In this document: in pieces, positions 1-6,111 of the stretch
Numbering within the stretch: the stretch's first letter is position 1
How the letters are laid out: each line of letters opens with the position of its first letter
Source: Pseudomonadota bacterium
Lineage (GTDB): Bacteria; Pseudomonadota; Gammaproteobacteria; Burkholderiales; Burkholderiaceae_B
Assembly: GCA_023422555.1 (NCBI GenBank)
Contig: JAFAGQ010000063.1
Span: forward strand, 1-7,601
Reading direction: 5' to 3'
DNA length: 7,601 nt
The notes under the pieces: generated by a model
Database searches by the model: none
Seen by the model: only the letters and a program-made list of their open reading frames with translations
What the model was told of the DNA's origin: nothing
Program-made: the position numbers and the translations under genes

Positions 1-125
1 AGCAGAGCGCCACTGATCCGATGCAAAATAGACACTTTACCGGCGGCCGGCAGGTGGTATTTTGTAATCTGGGCAACATCGATATTACGATATTGCGGGC
101 GCTGTTTTGACGGGGTGTCTGACAT
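1..125 (-). CDS. sdhC: Succinate dehydrogenase cytochrome b556 subunit, N-terminal fragment
   Basis: This is the first 41 codons of SdhC, one of the two membrane-anchor subunits that bind haem b and ubiquinone in succinate dehydrogenase (complex II, TCA cycle, inner membrane). It was translated by eye from the reverse complement, with ATG at 125-123. The N-terminus begins MSDTPSKQRPQYRNIDVAQI and continues to KVSILHRISGALL at the window edge. The RP-Y-N-D stretch followed by S-I-L-H-R-I-S-G is the family hallmark just before the first transmembrane helix; its Ser and Arg lie near the quinone site in known structures. An AGAGG ribosome-binding site lies five bases upstream of the ATG. The gene runs off the left edge, where sdhDAB would be expected. 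It lies on the same strand as, and downstream of, the GntR regulator gene, separated by 105 bp that include a possible weak terminator. I saw no convincing promoter in that gap. Confidence 0.9.
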   Translation of the reverse strand, partial: MSDTPSKQRPQYRNIDVAQITKYHLPAAGKVSILHRISGAL

Positions 126-184
126 AACGGCCTCTAGGAAACAAATTACAACAACAGGAATAAAAACTACTTAAAACACGCGTG

Positions 185-220
185 AAAAGGCGAAGAATCG
201 CACATGGCGCTTCGCTTTTT
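185..220 (-). terminator. Possible weak terminator after the gntR gene
   Basis: The inverted repeat GCGAAG (190-195) / CTTCGC (210-215) is reinforced by an inner CGC/GCG pairing (199-201 with 207-209) and flanked by an A-run (185-188) and a T-run (216-220). Read on the minus strand it ends in CTTTTC just after the regulator stop codon. On the plus strand the T-run is longer. It may only attenuate read-through into sdhC. Confidence 0.4.
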
Positions 221-230
221 CGTGATCGAA

Positions 231-986
231 TCAGTTTAAACCATTTCGATAATGATAATGTTCTGTTACATATAAACCGCGACGAATCTCCATGGGCCTG
301 TCCCCATAGGTATACGAGACGCGATTGACTTGCAGCAGCGGCGTGGCAATATCCACTTTGAGCAGCGCAGCCGTTTCCTGGTCACAGGCGACAGCCTTAA
401 GCTTCTCATCTGCACGAACCATGCTCACACCAAATTCGGTTTCGAAAAAACCGTATAGCGGCCCGTTAAGGGCCTGAAGCTTATCGATGCTCAGACCTTT
501 GAACGTGTCGGCAGGAAGCCAGATTTCATCCAGCACCGTAGGCACCTCGCCAAACGACATGACCCGGCGTATATAAATAACCGAATCACTGCCGCGCAAC
601 ATAAGCACCTTTGCCACTTCGGGCGTTGCACGCTGTCGGGAGCACTGAAGATAAACACTTTGTGCCCGCGCTGCGGTTTCTTCGCTGTCAGATTTTAACC
701 TTAAAAATCGATAGCGTACCTGCGCTTCATGGTGCGTAGCAACAAATGTTCCTTTGCCCTGTCGGCGGATCAGCAGATTCTCTGCTGCCAGTTCGTCGAT
801 TGCCTTGCGTACCGTTCCCTGGCTGACCTGATACCGCGCTGCCAGATCCAGTTCACTGGGGATGCTTTCACCCGGTTTCCATTCGCCTTCGTGCAGGCTG
901 TGAACGAGCAGGTCCTTGATCTGTTTGTACAAAGGACTGAACGCGGCTGCAGACGATTTGAGAGAGGATGCGGGGGTATCGGACAT
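231..986 (-). CDS. GntR family transcriptional regulator, HutC subfamily (UTRA domain)
   Basis: This 251-residue DNA-binding regulator has the two-domain HutC layout. A winged helix-turn-helix spans about residues 17-83 (PLYKQIKDLL, then GESIPSELDLAARYQVSQGT and VRKAIDELAAENLL, wing RRQGKGTFV). A UTRA-type effector domain spans about residues 95-245 and contains the typical V-IYIRRV and P--L-EIWLP stretches. The family binds palindromic DNA as dimers, with affinity set by a small-molecule ligand that I cannot predict here. The start at 986 is required because the DNA-binding domain begins soon after it, although no clear Shine-Dalgarno precedes it. The gene is divergent from mdh and upstream of sdhC on the same strand, so control of TCA-cycle genes is the natural inference. 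The intergenic region carries inverted repeats and a promoter whose -35 overlaps an operator arm, consistent with autoregulation. The family call is firm; the targets are inferred. Confidence 0.9.
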   Translation of the reverse strand: MSDTPASSLKSSAAAFSPLYKQIKDLLVHSLHEGEWKPGESIPSELDLAARYQVSQGTVRKAIDELAAENLLIRRQGKGTFVATHHEAQVRYRFLRLKSDSEETAARAQSVYLQCSRQRATPEVAKVLMLRGSDSVIYIRRVMSFGEVPTVLDEIWLPADTFKGLSIDKLQALNGPLYGFFETEFGVSMVRADEKLKAVACDQETAALLKVDIATPLLQVNRVSYTYGDRPMEIRRGLYVTEHYHYRNGLN

Positions 987-1013
987 GTTCAGGGAACAAA
1001 TTAAAACCTGCTT

Positions 1014-1043
1014 ATTATCTCATATTGCAAGCAGAATTGTCTA
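1014..1043 (-). promoter_or_regulatory. Candidate promoter of the GntR regulator gene
   Basis: On the minus strand, TAGACA (1043-1038; five of six to TTGACA) is followed after 18 bases by GATAAT (1019-1014; five of six to TATAAT). The -35 hexamer overlaps the left outer arm AATTGTCT (1035-1042) of the operator, so a protein bound there should occlude it. The start codon lies about 28 bases downstream of the -10. Confidence 0.5.
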
Positions 1044-1075
1044 TTCTTATATAAGATATAAGTTATAAGACAATT
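1035..1075. promoter_or_regulatory. Nested inverted-repeat operator between gntR and mdh
   Basis: Two inverted repeats overlap. The inner one is a perfect 12-bp palindrome, TCTTATATAAGA (1045-1056). The outer one has arms AATTGTCT (1035-1042) and AGACAATT (1068-1075), perfect 8-bp complements. The right outer arm extends inward to TTATAAGACAA (1063-1073), which resembles the inner half-site. The 12-bp core recurs exactly inside the palindrome upstream of acnB. The likely ligand is the GntR protein encoded next door, by analogy with the palindromic autoregulated operators of this family; binding itself is inferred. Confidence 0.6.
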
Positions 1076-1103
1076 TGACGATGCAGTCGATTTGCACTAA
1101 GCT
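1075..1103 (+). promoter_or_regulatory. Tentative mdh promoter
   Basis: TTGACG (1075-1080; five of six to the -35 consensus) directly follows the operator half-site ATAAGACAA, the same arrangement as at acnB. At 17-bp spacing the -10 would be TAAGCT (1098-1103), only three of six matches, so the promoter is either weak and activator-dependent or misplaced. TAAAAT at 1111-1116 is a better -10 but lacks a good -35 at normal distance. Confidence 0.35.
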
Positions 1104-1164
1104 TTAGCGTTAAAATCAGCGCATCCGAATTCGTTTTTTCCCCTTATCTATACCGGAGATCTCT

Positions 1165-2154
1165 ATGTCCAAACCCGCCGTACGCGTCGCCGTCACAGGT
1201 GCCGCCGGTCAGATCGGTTACGCCCTGCTTTTCCGCATTGCATCAGGCGAAATGCTCGGTAAAGACCAGCCCGTTATTCTGCAATTGCTGGAAATCCCAG
1301 ACGAAAAAGCGCAAAAGGCCCTCAAGGGTGTCATCATGGAACTGGATGACTGCGCCTTCCCGCTGCTTCAGGAAATTACTGCACACAGCGATCCAAAAAC
1401 CGCCTTCAAAGATGCCGATATCGCGCTGCTCGTAGGTGCCCGTCCTCGCGGACCTGGCATGGAACGCAAAGACCTGCTGAAAGTCAACGCACAAATTTTC
1501 ACAGCTCAGGGCAAAGCACTGAACGAAGTGGCCAGCCGTGACGTGAAAGTATTGGTAGTCGGCAACCCTGCCAACACCAACGCCTACATTGCAATGAAGT
1601 CCGCACCCGATCTTCCTGCCAAAAACTTCACCGCCATGCTGCGTCTGGACCACAACCGTGCCCTGACCCAGCTTGCACAGAAATCAGGCAAAGCTGTCAA
1701 GGACATCGAGAAACTGGTGGTCTGGGGCAATCACTCTCCCACCATGTACCCAGACATCCGCTTTGCCACTGTTGGCGGTGAAAGCCTGGAAAAACTCATC
1801 AATGATGACGCATGGAACAAAGACACCTTTATTCCTACCGTAGGCAAACGTGGCGCAGCCATTATCGATGCCCGCGGCCTGTCTTCTGCCGCTTCTGCGG
1901 CAAACGCTGCCATCGATCACGTACGTGACTGGGTATTGGGAAGCAATGGCAAGTGGGTCACCATGGGTGTGCCTTCTGACGGCTCTTACGGCATTCCGGA
2001 AGGCATCATCTACGGCGTGCCTGTTATCACTGAAAACGGTGAATACAAAGTGGTCAAAGACCTCGAAATCAACGAGTTCTCCCGCGAACGTATGGACTTC
2101 ACCTTGAAAGAGCTGCTCGAAGAACGCGACGGTGTCGCCGATCTGCTGGGCTGA
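1165..2154 (+). CDS. mdh: Malate dehydrogenase (NAD-dependent)
   Basis: This 329-residue cytoplasmic enzyme interconverts malate and oxaloacetate with NAD in the TCA cycle. The N-terminal Rossmann fold shows TGAAGQIG (residues 11-18). Glu43 in LLEIPDE sits at the end of the second beta strand, where an acidic residue favours NAD over NADP. The substrate-binding mobile loop is ARPRGPGMERKD (residues 92-103), and the catalytic pair is Asp162 (RLDHNR) and His190 (WGNHSP). Length and motifs match the Thermus-like/cytosolic-type MDH found in many betaproteobacteria rather than the shorter E. coli type. The start is fixed by GGAG at 1155-1158, six bases upstream. It is transcribed divergently from the GntR regulator behind a shared operator and closed by a strong terminator, so it is probably monocistronic. 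Its product oxaloacetate is the co-substrate of PrpC, encoded next. Confidence 0.97.
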   Translation: MSKPAVRVAVTGAAGQIGYALLFRIASGEMLGKDQPVILQLLEIPDEKAQKALKGVIMELDDCAFPLLQEITAHSDPKTAFKDADIALLVGARPRGPGMERKDLLKVNAQIFTAQGKALNEVASRDVKVLVVGNPANTNAYIAMKSAPDLPAKNFTAMLRLDHNRALTQLAQKSGKAVKDIEKLVVWGNHSPTMYPDIRFATVGGESLEKLINDDAWNKDTFIPTVGKRGAAIIDARGLSSAASAANAAIDHVRDWVLGSNGKWVTMGVPSDGSYGIPEGIIYGVPVITENGEYKVVKDLEINEFSRERMDFTLKELLEERDGVADLLG

Positions 2155-2165
2155 TCCTGAACCTG

Positions 2166-2196
2166 AAAATAGCCACGATGTCGTGGCTATTTTTTT
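2166..2196 (+). terminator. Rho-independent terminator of mdh
   Basis: A near-perfect hairpin has arms AAAATAGCCACG (2166-2177) and CGTGGCTATTTT (2182-2193), a four-base loop, and a run of seven T (2190-2196). It begins 11 bases after the mdh stop codon and separates mdh from the prpCD operon. Confidence 0.92.
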
Positions 2197-2278
2197 ACTC
2201 TAAAGCGATCCGACACATAAGATGCATTAACAAACAGCTCACAATTATCTCCTGCAGGACAGTGTACGATCGCCGTAA

Positions 2279-2296
2279 CGCGGATAATAATCCGCG
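2279..2296. promoter_or_regulatory. Inverted repeat upstream of prpC
   Basis: CGCGGAT (2279-2285) and ATCCGCG (2290-2296) are perfect 7-bp arms around AATA. The element ends 23 bases before the prpC ATG. A -10-like GATAAT (2283-2288) lies inside it, but I find no good -35 at the right distance. It could be an operator for a propionate-responsive regulator or a hairpin in the 5' leader; it is unlike the TCTTATATAAGA operator. Confidence 0.4.
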
Positions 2297-2319
2297 CAAC
2301 ACTTTTATCCGGAGACGAT

Positions 2320-3555
2320 ATGTCAACAAAAGCAGCCAAAACAGCAAAACCAGCCAAAACGGCCAGGTCAGCAAAAACACCCGCCGCCACAGCCAGCGCA
2401 GCGCCGGCAGACAGCACAAGCGGTTTCAAACCGAAGAAATCAGTTGCCCTGTCGGGCGTGGTCGCCGGCAATACTGCTCTTTGCACGGTAGGCCGCAGCG
2501 GTAACGATCTGAACTACCGCGGCTATGACATTCTTGATCTTGCCGAATCCAGCGAATTCGAGGAAATTGCTCACCTGCTGGTCCATGGCAAACTGCCCAC
2601 GAAAGCCGAACTCTCCGCGTATAAACAGAAACTCAAACGATATCGCGGCCTGCCAGCCAATCTGCAAACCGTGCTGGAATCACTGCCTGCGAACAGCCAT
2701 CCCATGGATGTGATGCGCACTGCGGTTTCTGTCCTGGGCTGCACCCTGCCCGAAAAAGACGATCACAATCTGGCCGATGCACGCGATATAGCAGACCGTC
2801 TTATGGCCAGCCTGGGCTCTGCCCTGCTCTACTGGTATCACTTCAGTCATAACGGTCGCATTATTGACGTACAGACAGACGACGACAGCATTGGCGGGCA
2901 TTTCCTGCATCTGCTGCATGGTGAGAAACCGTCAGATGCATGGGTACGCGCCATGCATACCTCATTGATTCTGTACGCCGAACATGAATTTAACGCCTCG
3001 ACTTTCACTGGCCGTGTCATTGCCGGAACCGGTTCCGACATGTTCTCGGCAATCACAGGTGCCATTGGCGCGCTGCGCGGACCAAAACACGGCGGTGCCA
3101 ACGAAGTGGCATTCGAAGTACAGAAACGTTATGACAATCCTGATGAAGCCGAAGCGGACATTCGCAGGCGCGTCGAAAACAAAGAAGTCATCATCGGCTT
3201 TGGTCATCCTGTCTATACGATCTCCGATCCGCGCAACGTAGTGATCAAGCGTGTAGCGAAGAAACTGTCGCAGGATGCGGGCACGACAAAAATGTTCGAT
3301 ATTGCAGAGCGCCTTGAATCGGTCATGATGGACATCAAAAAAATGTTCCCGAACCTGGACTGGTTCTCTGCTGTTTCCTACCATATGATGGGCGTGCCCA
3401 CAGCCATGTTTACGCCGCTCTTTGTGATCGCCCGTACGGCCGGCTGGTCTGCTCATATTATTGAACAGCGCATCGACAACAAGATTATTCGCCCAACAGC
3501 GAATTACACGGGTCCGGAAGACCAGAAATTTGTTCCTTTGTCCAAACGCAAATAA
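2320..3555 (+). CDS. prpC: 2-methylcitrate synthase
   Basis: PrpC condenses propionyl-CoA with oxaloacetate to 2-methylcitrate, the first step of the methylcitrate cycle in the cytoplasm. From residue 36 (FKPKKSVALSGVVAGNTALC) to the end it closely follows E. coli PrpC as I recall it. The citrate synthase triad is visible: His257 (GPKHGG), His296 (GFGHPVYT) and Asp347 (NLDWFS). His222 lies in EHEFNAST, and the substrate-binding QR-DNKIIRP stretch is near the C-terminus. PrpC, rather than GltA, is indicated by the PKKSVALSGV and LCTVG-SGNDL-YRGYDI stretches. The protein is 411 residues, longer than the usual 375-390, because of a Lys/Ala/Thr-rich N-terminal tail of about 35 residues. The long start is supported by GGAG (2311-2314) five bases upstream and by the absence of another in-frame ATG before the conserved core. 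It is followed by prpD after 37 bases, so the two are probably co-transcribed. Confidence 0.95.
   Translation: MSTKAAKTAKPAKTARSAKTPAATASAAPADSTSGFKPKKSVALSGVVAGNTALCTVGRSGNDLNYRGYDILDLAESSEFEEIAHLLVHGKLPTKAELSAYKQKLKRYRGLPANLQTVLESLPANSHPMDVMRTAVSVLGCTLPEKDDHNLADARDIADRLMASLGSALLYWYHFSHNGRIIDVQTDDDSIGGHFLHLLHGEKPSDAWVRAMHTSLILYAEHEFNASTFTGRVIAGTGSDMFSAITGAIGALRGPKHGGANEVAFEVQKRYDNPDEAEADIRRRVENKEVIIGFGHPVYTISDPRNVVIKRVAKKLSQDAGTTKMFDIAERLESVMMDIKKMFPNLDWFSAVSYHMMGVPTAMFTPLFVIARTAGWSAHIIEQRIDNKIIRPTANYTGPEDQKFVPLSKRK
2323..2376 (+). repeat. Degenerate 9-bp tandem repeats encoding the PrpC basic tail
   Basis: Six consecutive 9-bp units encode residues 2-19 of PrpC as triplets STK, AAK, TAK, PAK, TAR, SAK. 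A basic residue therefore falls at positions 4, 7, 10, 13, 16 and 19. Units two to six read approximately N-C-N GC-N AAA (or AGG), for example CCAGCCAAA. The pattern is low-complexity coding repeat, like the basic tails of bacterial histone H1-like proteins. Confidence 0.75.
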
Positions 3556-3592
3556 TCGTATCGGTTATTGCAATTGTCATAGGGGTAACGGC

Positions 3593-5044
3593 ATGTCCAG
3601 TCATATTTCAAATGTACGTCCTGAGCCTGATCAGGTCCTTGTCGATATTGTCGATTATGTTCTCGACTACCAAATCGATAGCGAGCTTGCCTATGAGACC
3701 GCACGCAACTGCCTGATCGATACGCTGGGCTGCGGTCTGGAAGCACTGGAATACCCTGCCTGCCGCAAACTGCTGGGACCTATCGTGCCTGGAACCGTCG
3801 TGCCCAACGGCGCGAAAGTGCCCGGCACACAGTTTCAGCTTGATCCCGTGCAGGCAGCATTCAATATTGGTGCCATGATCCGCTGGCTCGATTTCAACGA
3901 CACCTGGCTTGCAGCCGAATGGGGTCATCCTTCAGACAACCTCGGTGGCATTCTGGCCACGGCAGACTGGCTGTCACGCAATGCCGTGGCGGCCGGTAAA
4001 GCGCCGCTTACCATGCGCGTTGTGCTGACGGGGATGATTAAGGCTCACGAAATTCAGGGCTGCATTGCCCTTGAAAATTCATTCAATAAAGTGGGTCTGG
4101 ATCATGTCGTTCTGGTCAAGGTTGCTTCCACTGCAGTAGTCGCCCAGATGCTTGGTCTGAGCCGCGATGAGATCATCAATGCGGTTTCTCTGGCATGGGT
4201 GGACGGACAGAGTCTGCGCACTTATCGCCACGCGCCCAATGCGGGTAGCCGCAAGTCCTGGGCAGCCGGCGATGCCACCAGTCGTGCCGTTCGTCTGGCA
4301 CTGATAGCCAAAACAGGCGAGATGGGCTATCCCTCTGTCCTGACGGCAAAAACCTGGGGCTTTTATGACGTTCTGTTCAAAGGCCAGCCCTTCGCGTTTC
4401 AGCGCCCTTACGGCAGCTATGTGATGGAAAATGTACTGTTCAAGATATCGTTCCCGGCGGAGTTTCACTCACAAACTGCCGTGGAATGCGCCATGCAGAT
4501 CCACGATCAACTCAAGGCGGCCGGCAAAACCGCAGATGACATCAGGAAAATCACGATCCGCACTCACGAAGCCTGCATTCGCATCATCGACAAGACAGGT
4601 CCGCTCAATAATCCGGCAGATCGCGACCACTGCATTCAGTACATGGTTGCCGTTCCCATCCTGTTTGGGCGTCTGACTGCAGGTGATTACGAAGATGAGA
4701 TTGCCGCCGATCCGCGTATTGATGCCCTGCGCGAGAAGATCGAATGCGTTGAAGATCCTGCCTTCACGGCCGACTATCACGACCCGGAAAAACGCTCCAT
4801 TGCCAATGCGCTGACTGTTGAATTCAATGACGGCAGCAAACTTGACGAAGTGGTTTGCGAGTATCCGATAGGTCACAAACGTCGCCGTAAAGACGGCATC
4901 CCGCTGCTGGAAGCCAAGTTCCGCAAAAATCTGGCGCGCGTATTCCCTGGCAAACAGCAAGAGCGCATTCTGGCTGCGTCACTGGATCAGAAAACGCTGG
5001 AGTCCATGCCTGTTCACGAGTATGTGGACATGTATGTGATTTGA
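3593..5044 (+). CDS. prpD: 2-methylcitrate dehydratase
   Basis: PrpD (MmgE/PrpD family) removes water from 2-methylcitrate to give 2-methyl-cis-aconitate, the second step of the methylcitrate cycle. The 483-residue product has the same length as E. coli PrpD as I recall it and follows it closely throughout. Recognisable blocks are DTLGCGLEALEYPAC (about residues 43-57), IRWLDFNDTW (96-105), WGHPSDNLGG (110-119), later SLAWVDGQSLRTYRHAPN, FPAEFHSQTAVE, RTHEACIRIIDK and the C-terminal PVHEYVDMYVI. The reading frame stays open upstream into prpC, but ATG at 3593 is chosen because AGGGG (3581-3585) sits just before it and the family N-terminus starts there. It lies 37 bases after prpC and is followed by a terminator hairpin, giving a prpCD operon. 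This is the PrpD route, not the alternative AcnD/PrpF route. prpB is absent on both sides within the window. Confidence 0.96.
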   Translation: MSSHISNVRPEPDQVLVDIVDYVLDYQIDSELAYETARNCLIDTLGCGLEALEYPACRKLLGPIVPGTVVPNGAKVPGTQFQLDPVQAAFNIGAMIRWLDFNDTWLAAEWGHPSDNLGGILATADWLSRNAVAAGKAPLTMRVVLTGMIKAHEIQGCIALENSFNKVGLDHVVLVKVASTAVVAQMLGLSRDEIINAVSLAWVDGQSLRTYRHAPNAGSRKSWAAGDATSRAVRLALIAKTGEMGYPSVLTAKTWGFYDVLFKGQPFAFQRPYGSYVMENVLFKISFPAEFHSQTAVECAMQIHDQLKAAGKTADDIRKITIRTHEACIRIIDKTGPLNNPADRDHCIQYMVAVPILFGRLTAGDYEDEIAADPRIDALREKIECVEDPAFTADYHDPEKRSIANALTVEFNDGSKLDEVVCEYPIGHKRRRKDGIPLLEAKFRKNLARVFPGKQQERILAASLDQKTLESMPVHEYVDMYVI

Positions 5045-5097
5045 TCAGGTAATGGCGAGTGCCTGAACAGGCGTCTGTGAGAACCTGAAAAACCGGC

Positions 5098-5130
5098 AAC
5101 AGCGGCATCCCCGGGGTGCCGCTGTTTGTT
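5098..5130 (+). terminator. Terminator of the prpCD operon
   Basis: A perfect 10-bp stem, AACAGCGGCA (5098-5107) with TGCCGCTGTT (5117-5126), encloses a GC-rich nine-base loop and is followed by TGTTT. It lies about 55 bases after the prpD stop. The T-tract is interrupted, so efficiency is uncertain. Confidence 0.75.
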
Positions 5131-5215
5131 TATGAGGCCGCCTGCGCGCCCTGCCAGTCCGGATTTCGCTTACTATTACAGAATTCACCTATTTCCCGTC
5201 TATTCCAACGCTGCC

Positions 5216-5611
5216 ATGTTTCAACCCTATATTGCGACCGCACTTCCCTTTGTTCTTAGCCTGCTGGTTGCCTGTTTTGTCATTGCTTCCGTTTCTCTGC
5301 TCTACCTGGTTTTTGTGTCGCTCAAGGAAACAAACGCGCTGCTCAAACATCCCTATCTGACTCAGCAACCCTTTAATCGTTATCCCATGGGAATTCGGGG
5401 AGCCATCCTGCTCGATTATTTCCTGCGACTGTTTCTACCGAATTGCAATATCTGGCTGGCCGGCCACGCCAACGTTCTGCTGGCCCATGTGAATCCCAAA
5501 ACCGTTCCTTTGCGTATACGCTGGCCACTGCTGGGCCTGTGGGGATCCTGCCTGCTGGGCATTGTGCTGATGATTATTTTCTGGTCAATGATGGCCACGC
5601 TGCGTACCTGA
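5216..5611 (+). CDS. Small two-helix inner-membrane protein of unknown function
   Basis: I do not recognise a family. From ATG 5216 the product is 131 residues. It has a hydrophobic segment at about residues 10-34 (LPFVLSLLVACFVIASVSLL and onward), a soluble stretch of about 65 residues with aromatic and proline residues (HPYLTQQPFNRYPMGIRG), and a second hydrophobic segment at about 103-127 (WPLLGLWGSCLLGIVLMIIF). This predicts a helical hairpin membrane protein. The start is uncertain. An in-frame ATG at 5132 would add 28 residues but sits in the tail of the prpCD terminator, and neither start has a clear Shine-Dalgarno. I prefer 5216 because the hydrophobic segment then begins near the N-terminus. 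The acetyltransferase gene follows after 32 bases, so the two may be co-transcribed. It could be an uncharacterised lineage-specific protein. Confidence 0.6.
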   Translation: MFQPYIATALPFVLSLLVACFVIASVSLLYLVFVSLKETNALLKHPYLTQQPFNRYPMGIRGAILLDYFLRLFLPNCNIWLAGHANVLLAHVNPKTVPLRIRWPLLGLWGSCLLGIVLMIIFWSMMATLRT

Positions 5612-5643
5612 TTGAACGCGGCCTTTCTTTGTTAAAGGAGTGA

Positions 5644-5922
5644 ATGTTGAGTCTGCAGATAACCCATCGCCCTGAAAGCGGCCGGATCGAAGCGTCCGTG
5701 GAAAATCAGAATTGTTATATTGAATACCGGCAGGAAGGCAATGTCATGCACGTGCTGCACACCATTGTGCCCTCTGCCGTAGGCGGACGCGGCATTGCCG
5801 GTGAGCTGACGGAATTTGCCATAGAGCTTGCGCGCAGCAACGGATGGAAGATCAATCCTGTCTGCACCTATACGCAGGCTTATTTCAAGCGTCATCCGGA
5901 AACGGCGGAAATCCGGGCATAA
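5644..5922 (+). CDS. Small GNAT-like N-acetyltransferase domain protein
   Basis: This 92-residue protein resembles the stand-alone YjdJ-type (COG2388-like) acetyltransferase domains. It has beta strands with YIEYRQEGNVMHVLHTIVPS (residues 25-44), then the acetyl-CoA pyrophosphate-binding loop GGRGIAG (47-53) leading into a helix (ELTEFAIELARSNGW), then KINPVCTYTQAYFKRHPE (69-86), the characteristic end of the family. Family members are small, and neither substrate nor role is generally established. AAAGGAG (5634-5640) is only three bases from ATG 5644, whereas TTG at 5647 has the more usual six-base spacing, so translation may begin one codon later. It probably shares a transcript with the upstream membrane-protein gene and converges on the envelope-protein gene on the other strand. 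Confidence 0.78.
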   Translation: MLSLQITHRPESGRIEASVENQNCYIEYRQEGNVMHVLHTIVPSAVGGRGIAGELTEFAIELARSNGWKINPVCTYTQAYFKRHPETAEIRA

Positions 5923-6059
5923 GGTATTGAGGATCGGGGATTAAGCCGGCGAATATCCGAGCTTGAGGCTACAGATATCCAGTCACTAACAGGCGGGCGA
6001 AAAAAGCGAATCTGGCGCCGCAGCCCGAAAGCATAAGACGCCAGCATTTTCTGCGGGAT

Positions 6060-6091
6060 GGGAAGGTGATGGTTTGTTCGCCATCCTCCCC
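6060..6091 (-). terminator. Possible hairpin after the minus-strand envelope-protein gene
   Basis: On the minus strand, GGGAGGATGG pairs with the segment ending CCATC-AC-CTTCCC: a GATGG/CCATC stem (6085-6081 with 6072-6068), a two-base bulge, then six more pairs including one G-U. It lies 20 bases past the stop codon at 6112. No T-tract follows, so it may be a Rho-dependent end or only a stabilising structure. Confidence 0.3.
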
Positions 6092-6111
6092 CGCGCCCGC
6101 GAAGCTGATTT

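Noticed and set aside
126..230. Search for the TCTTATATAAGA operator upstream of sdhC
   Set aside because: No copy or convincing half-site pair was seen here, so direct control of sdhC by the same motif is not claimed; sdhC could still depend on read-through from gntR.
123..986. SdhC and the GntR protein both start MSDTP
   Set aside because: The codons differ and the rest of the proteins are unrelated, so this is coincidence and not a duplication.
1243..1653. 136-codon open frame antisense to mdh
   Set aside because: Shadow of a highly conserved gene; its sequence shows no domain or plausible start signal.
2178..2504. Open frame of 108 codons spanning the mdh-prpC gap
   Set aside because: It begins in the loop of the mdh terminator and runs into prpC out of frame, with no recognisable product.
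3461..3592. Upstream extension of the prpD frame into the prpC coding region
   Set aside because: It overlaps the prpC 3' end, encodes no family-like sequence, and the start at 3593 gives the expected 483 residues with a ribosome-binding site.
5061..5072. Small inverted repeat GCCTGAACAGGC after prpD
   Set aside because: The stem is only 4-5 bp with almost no loop and no T-tract; the real terminator is the 10-bp stem at 5098-5126.
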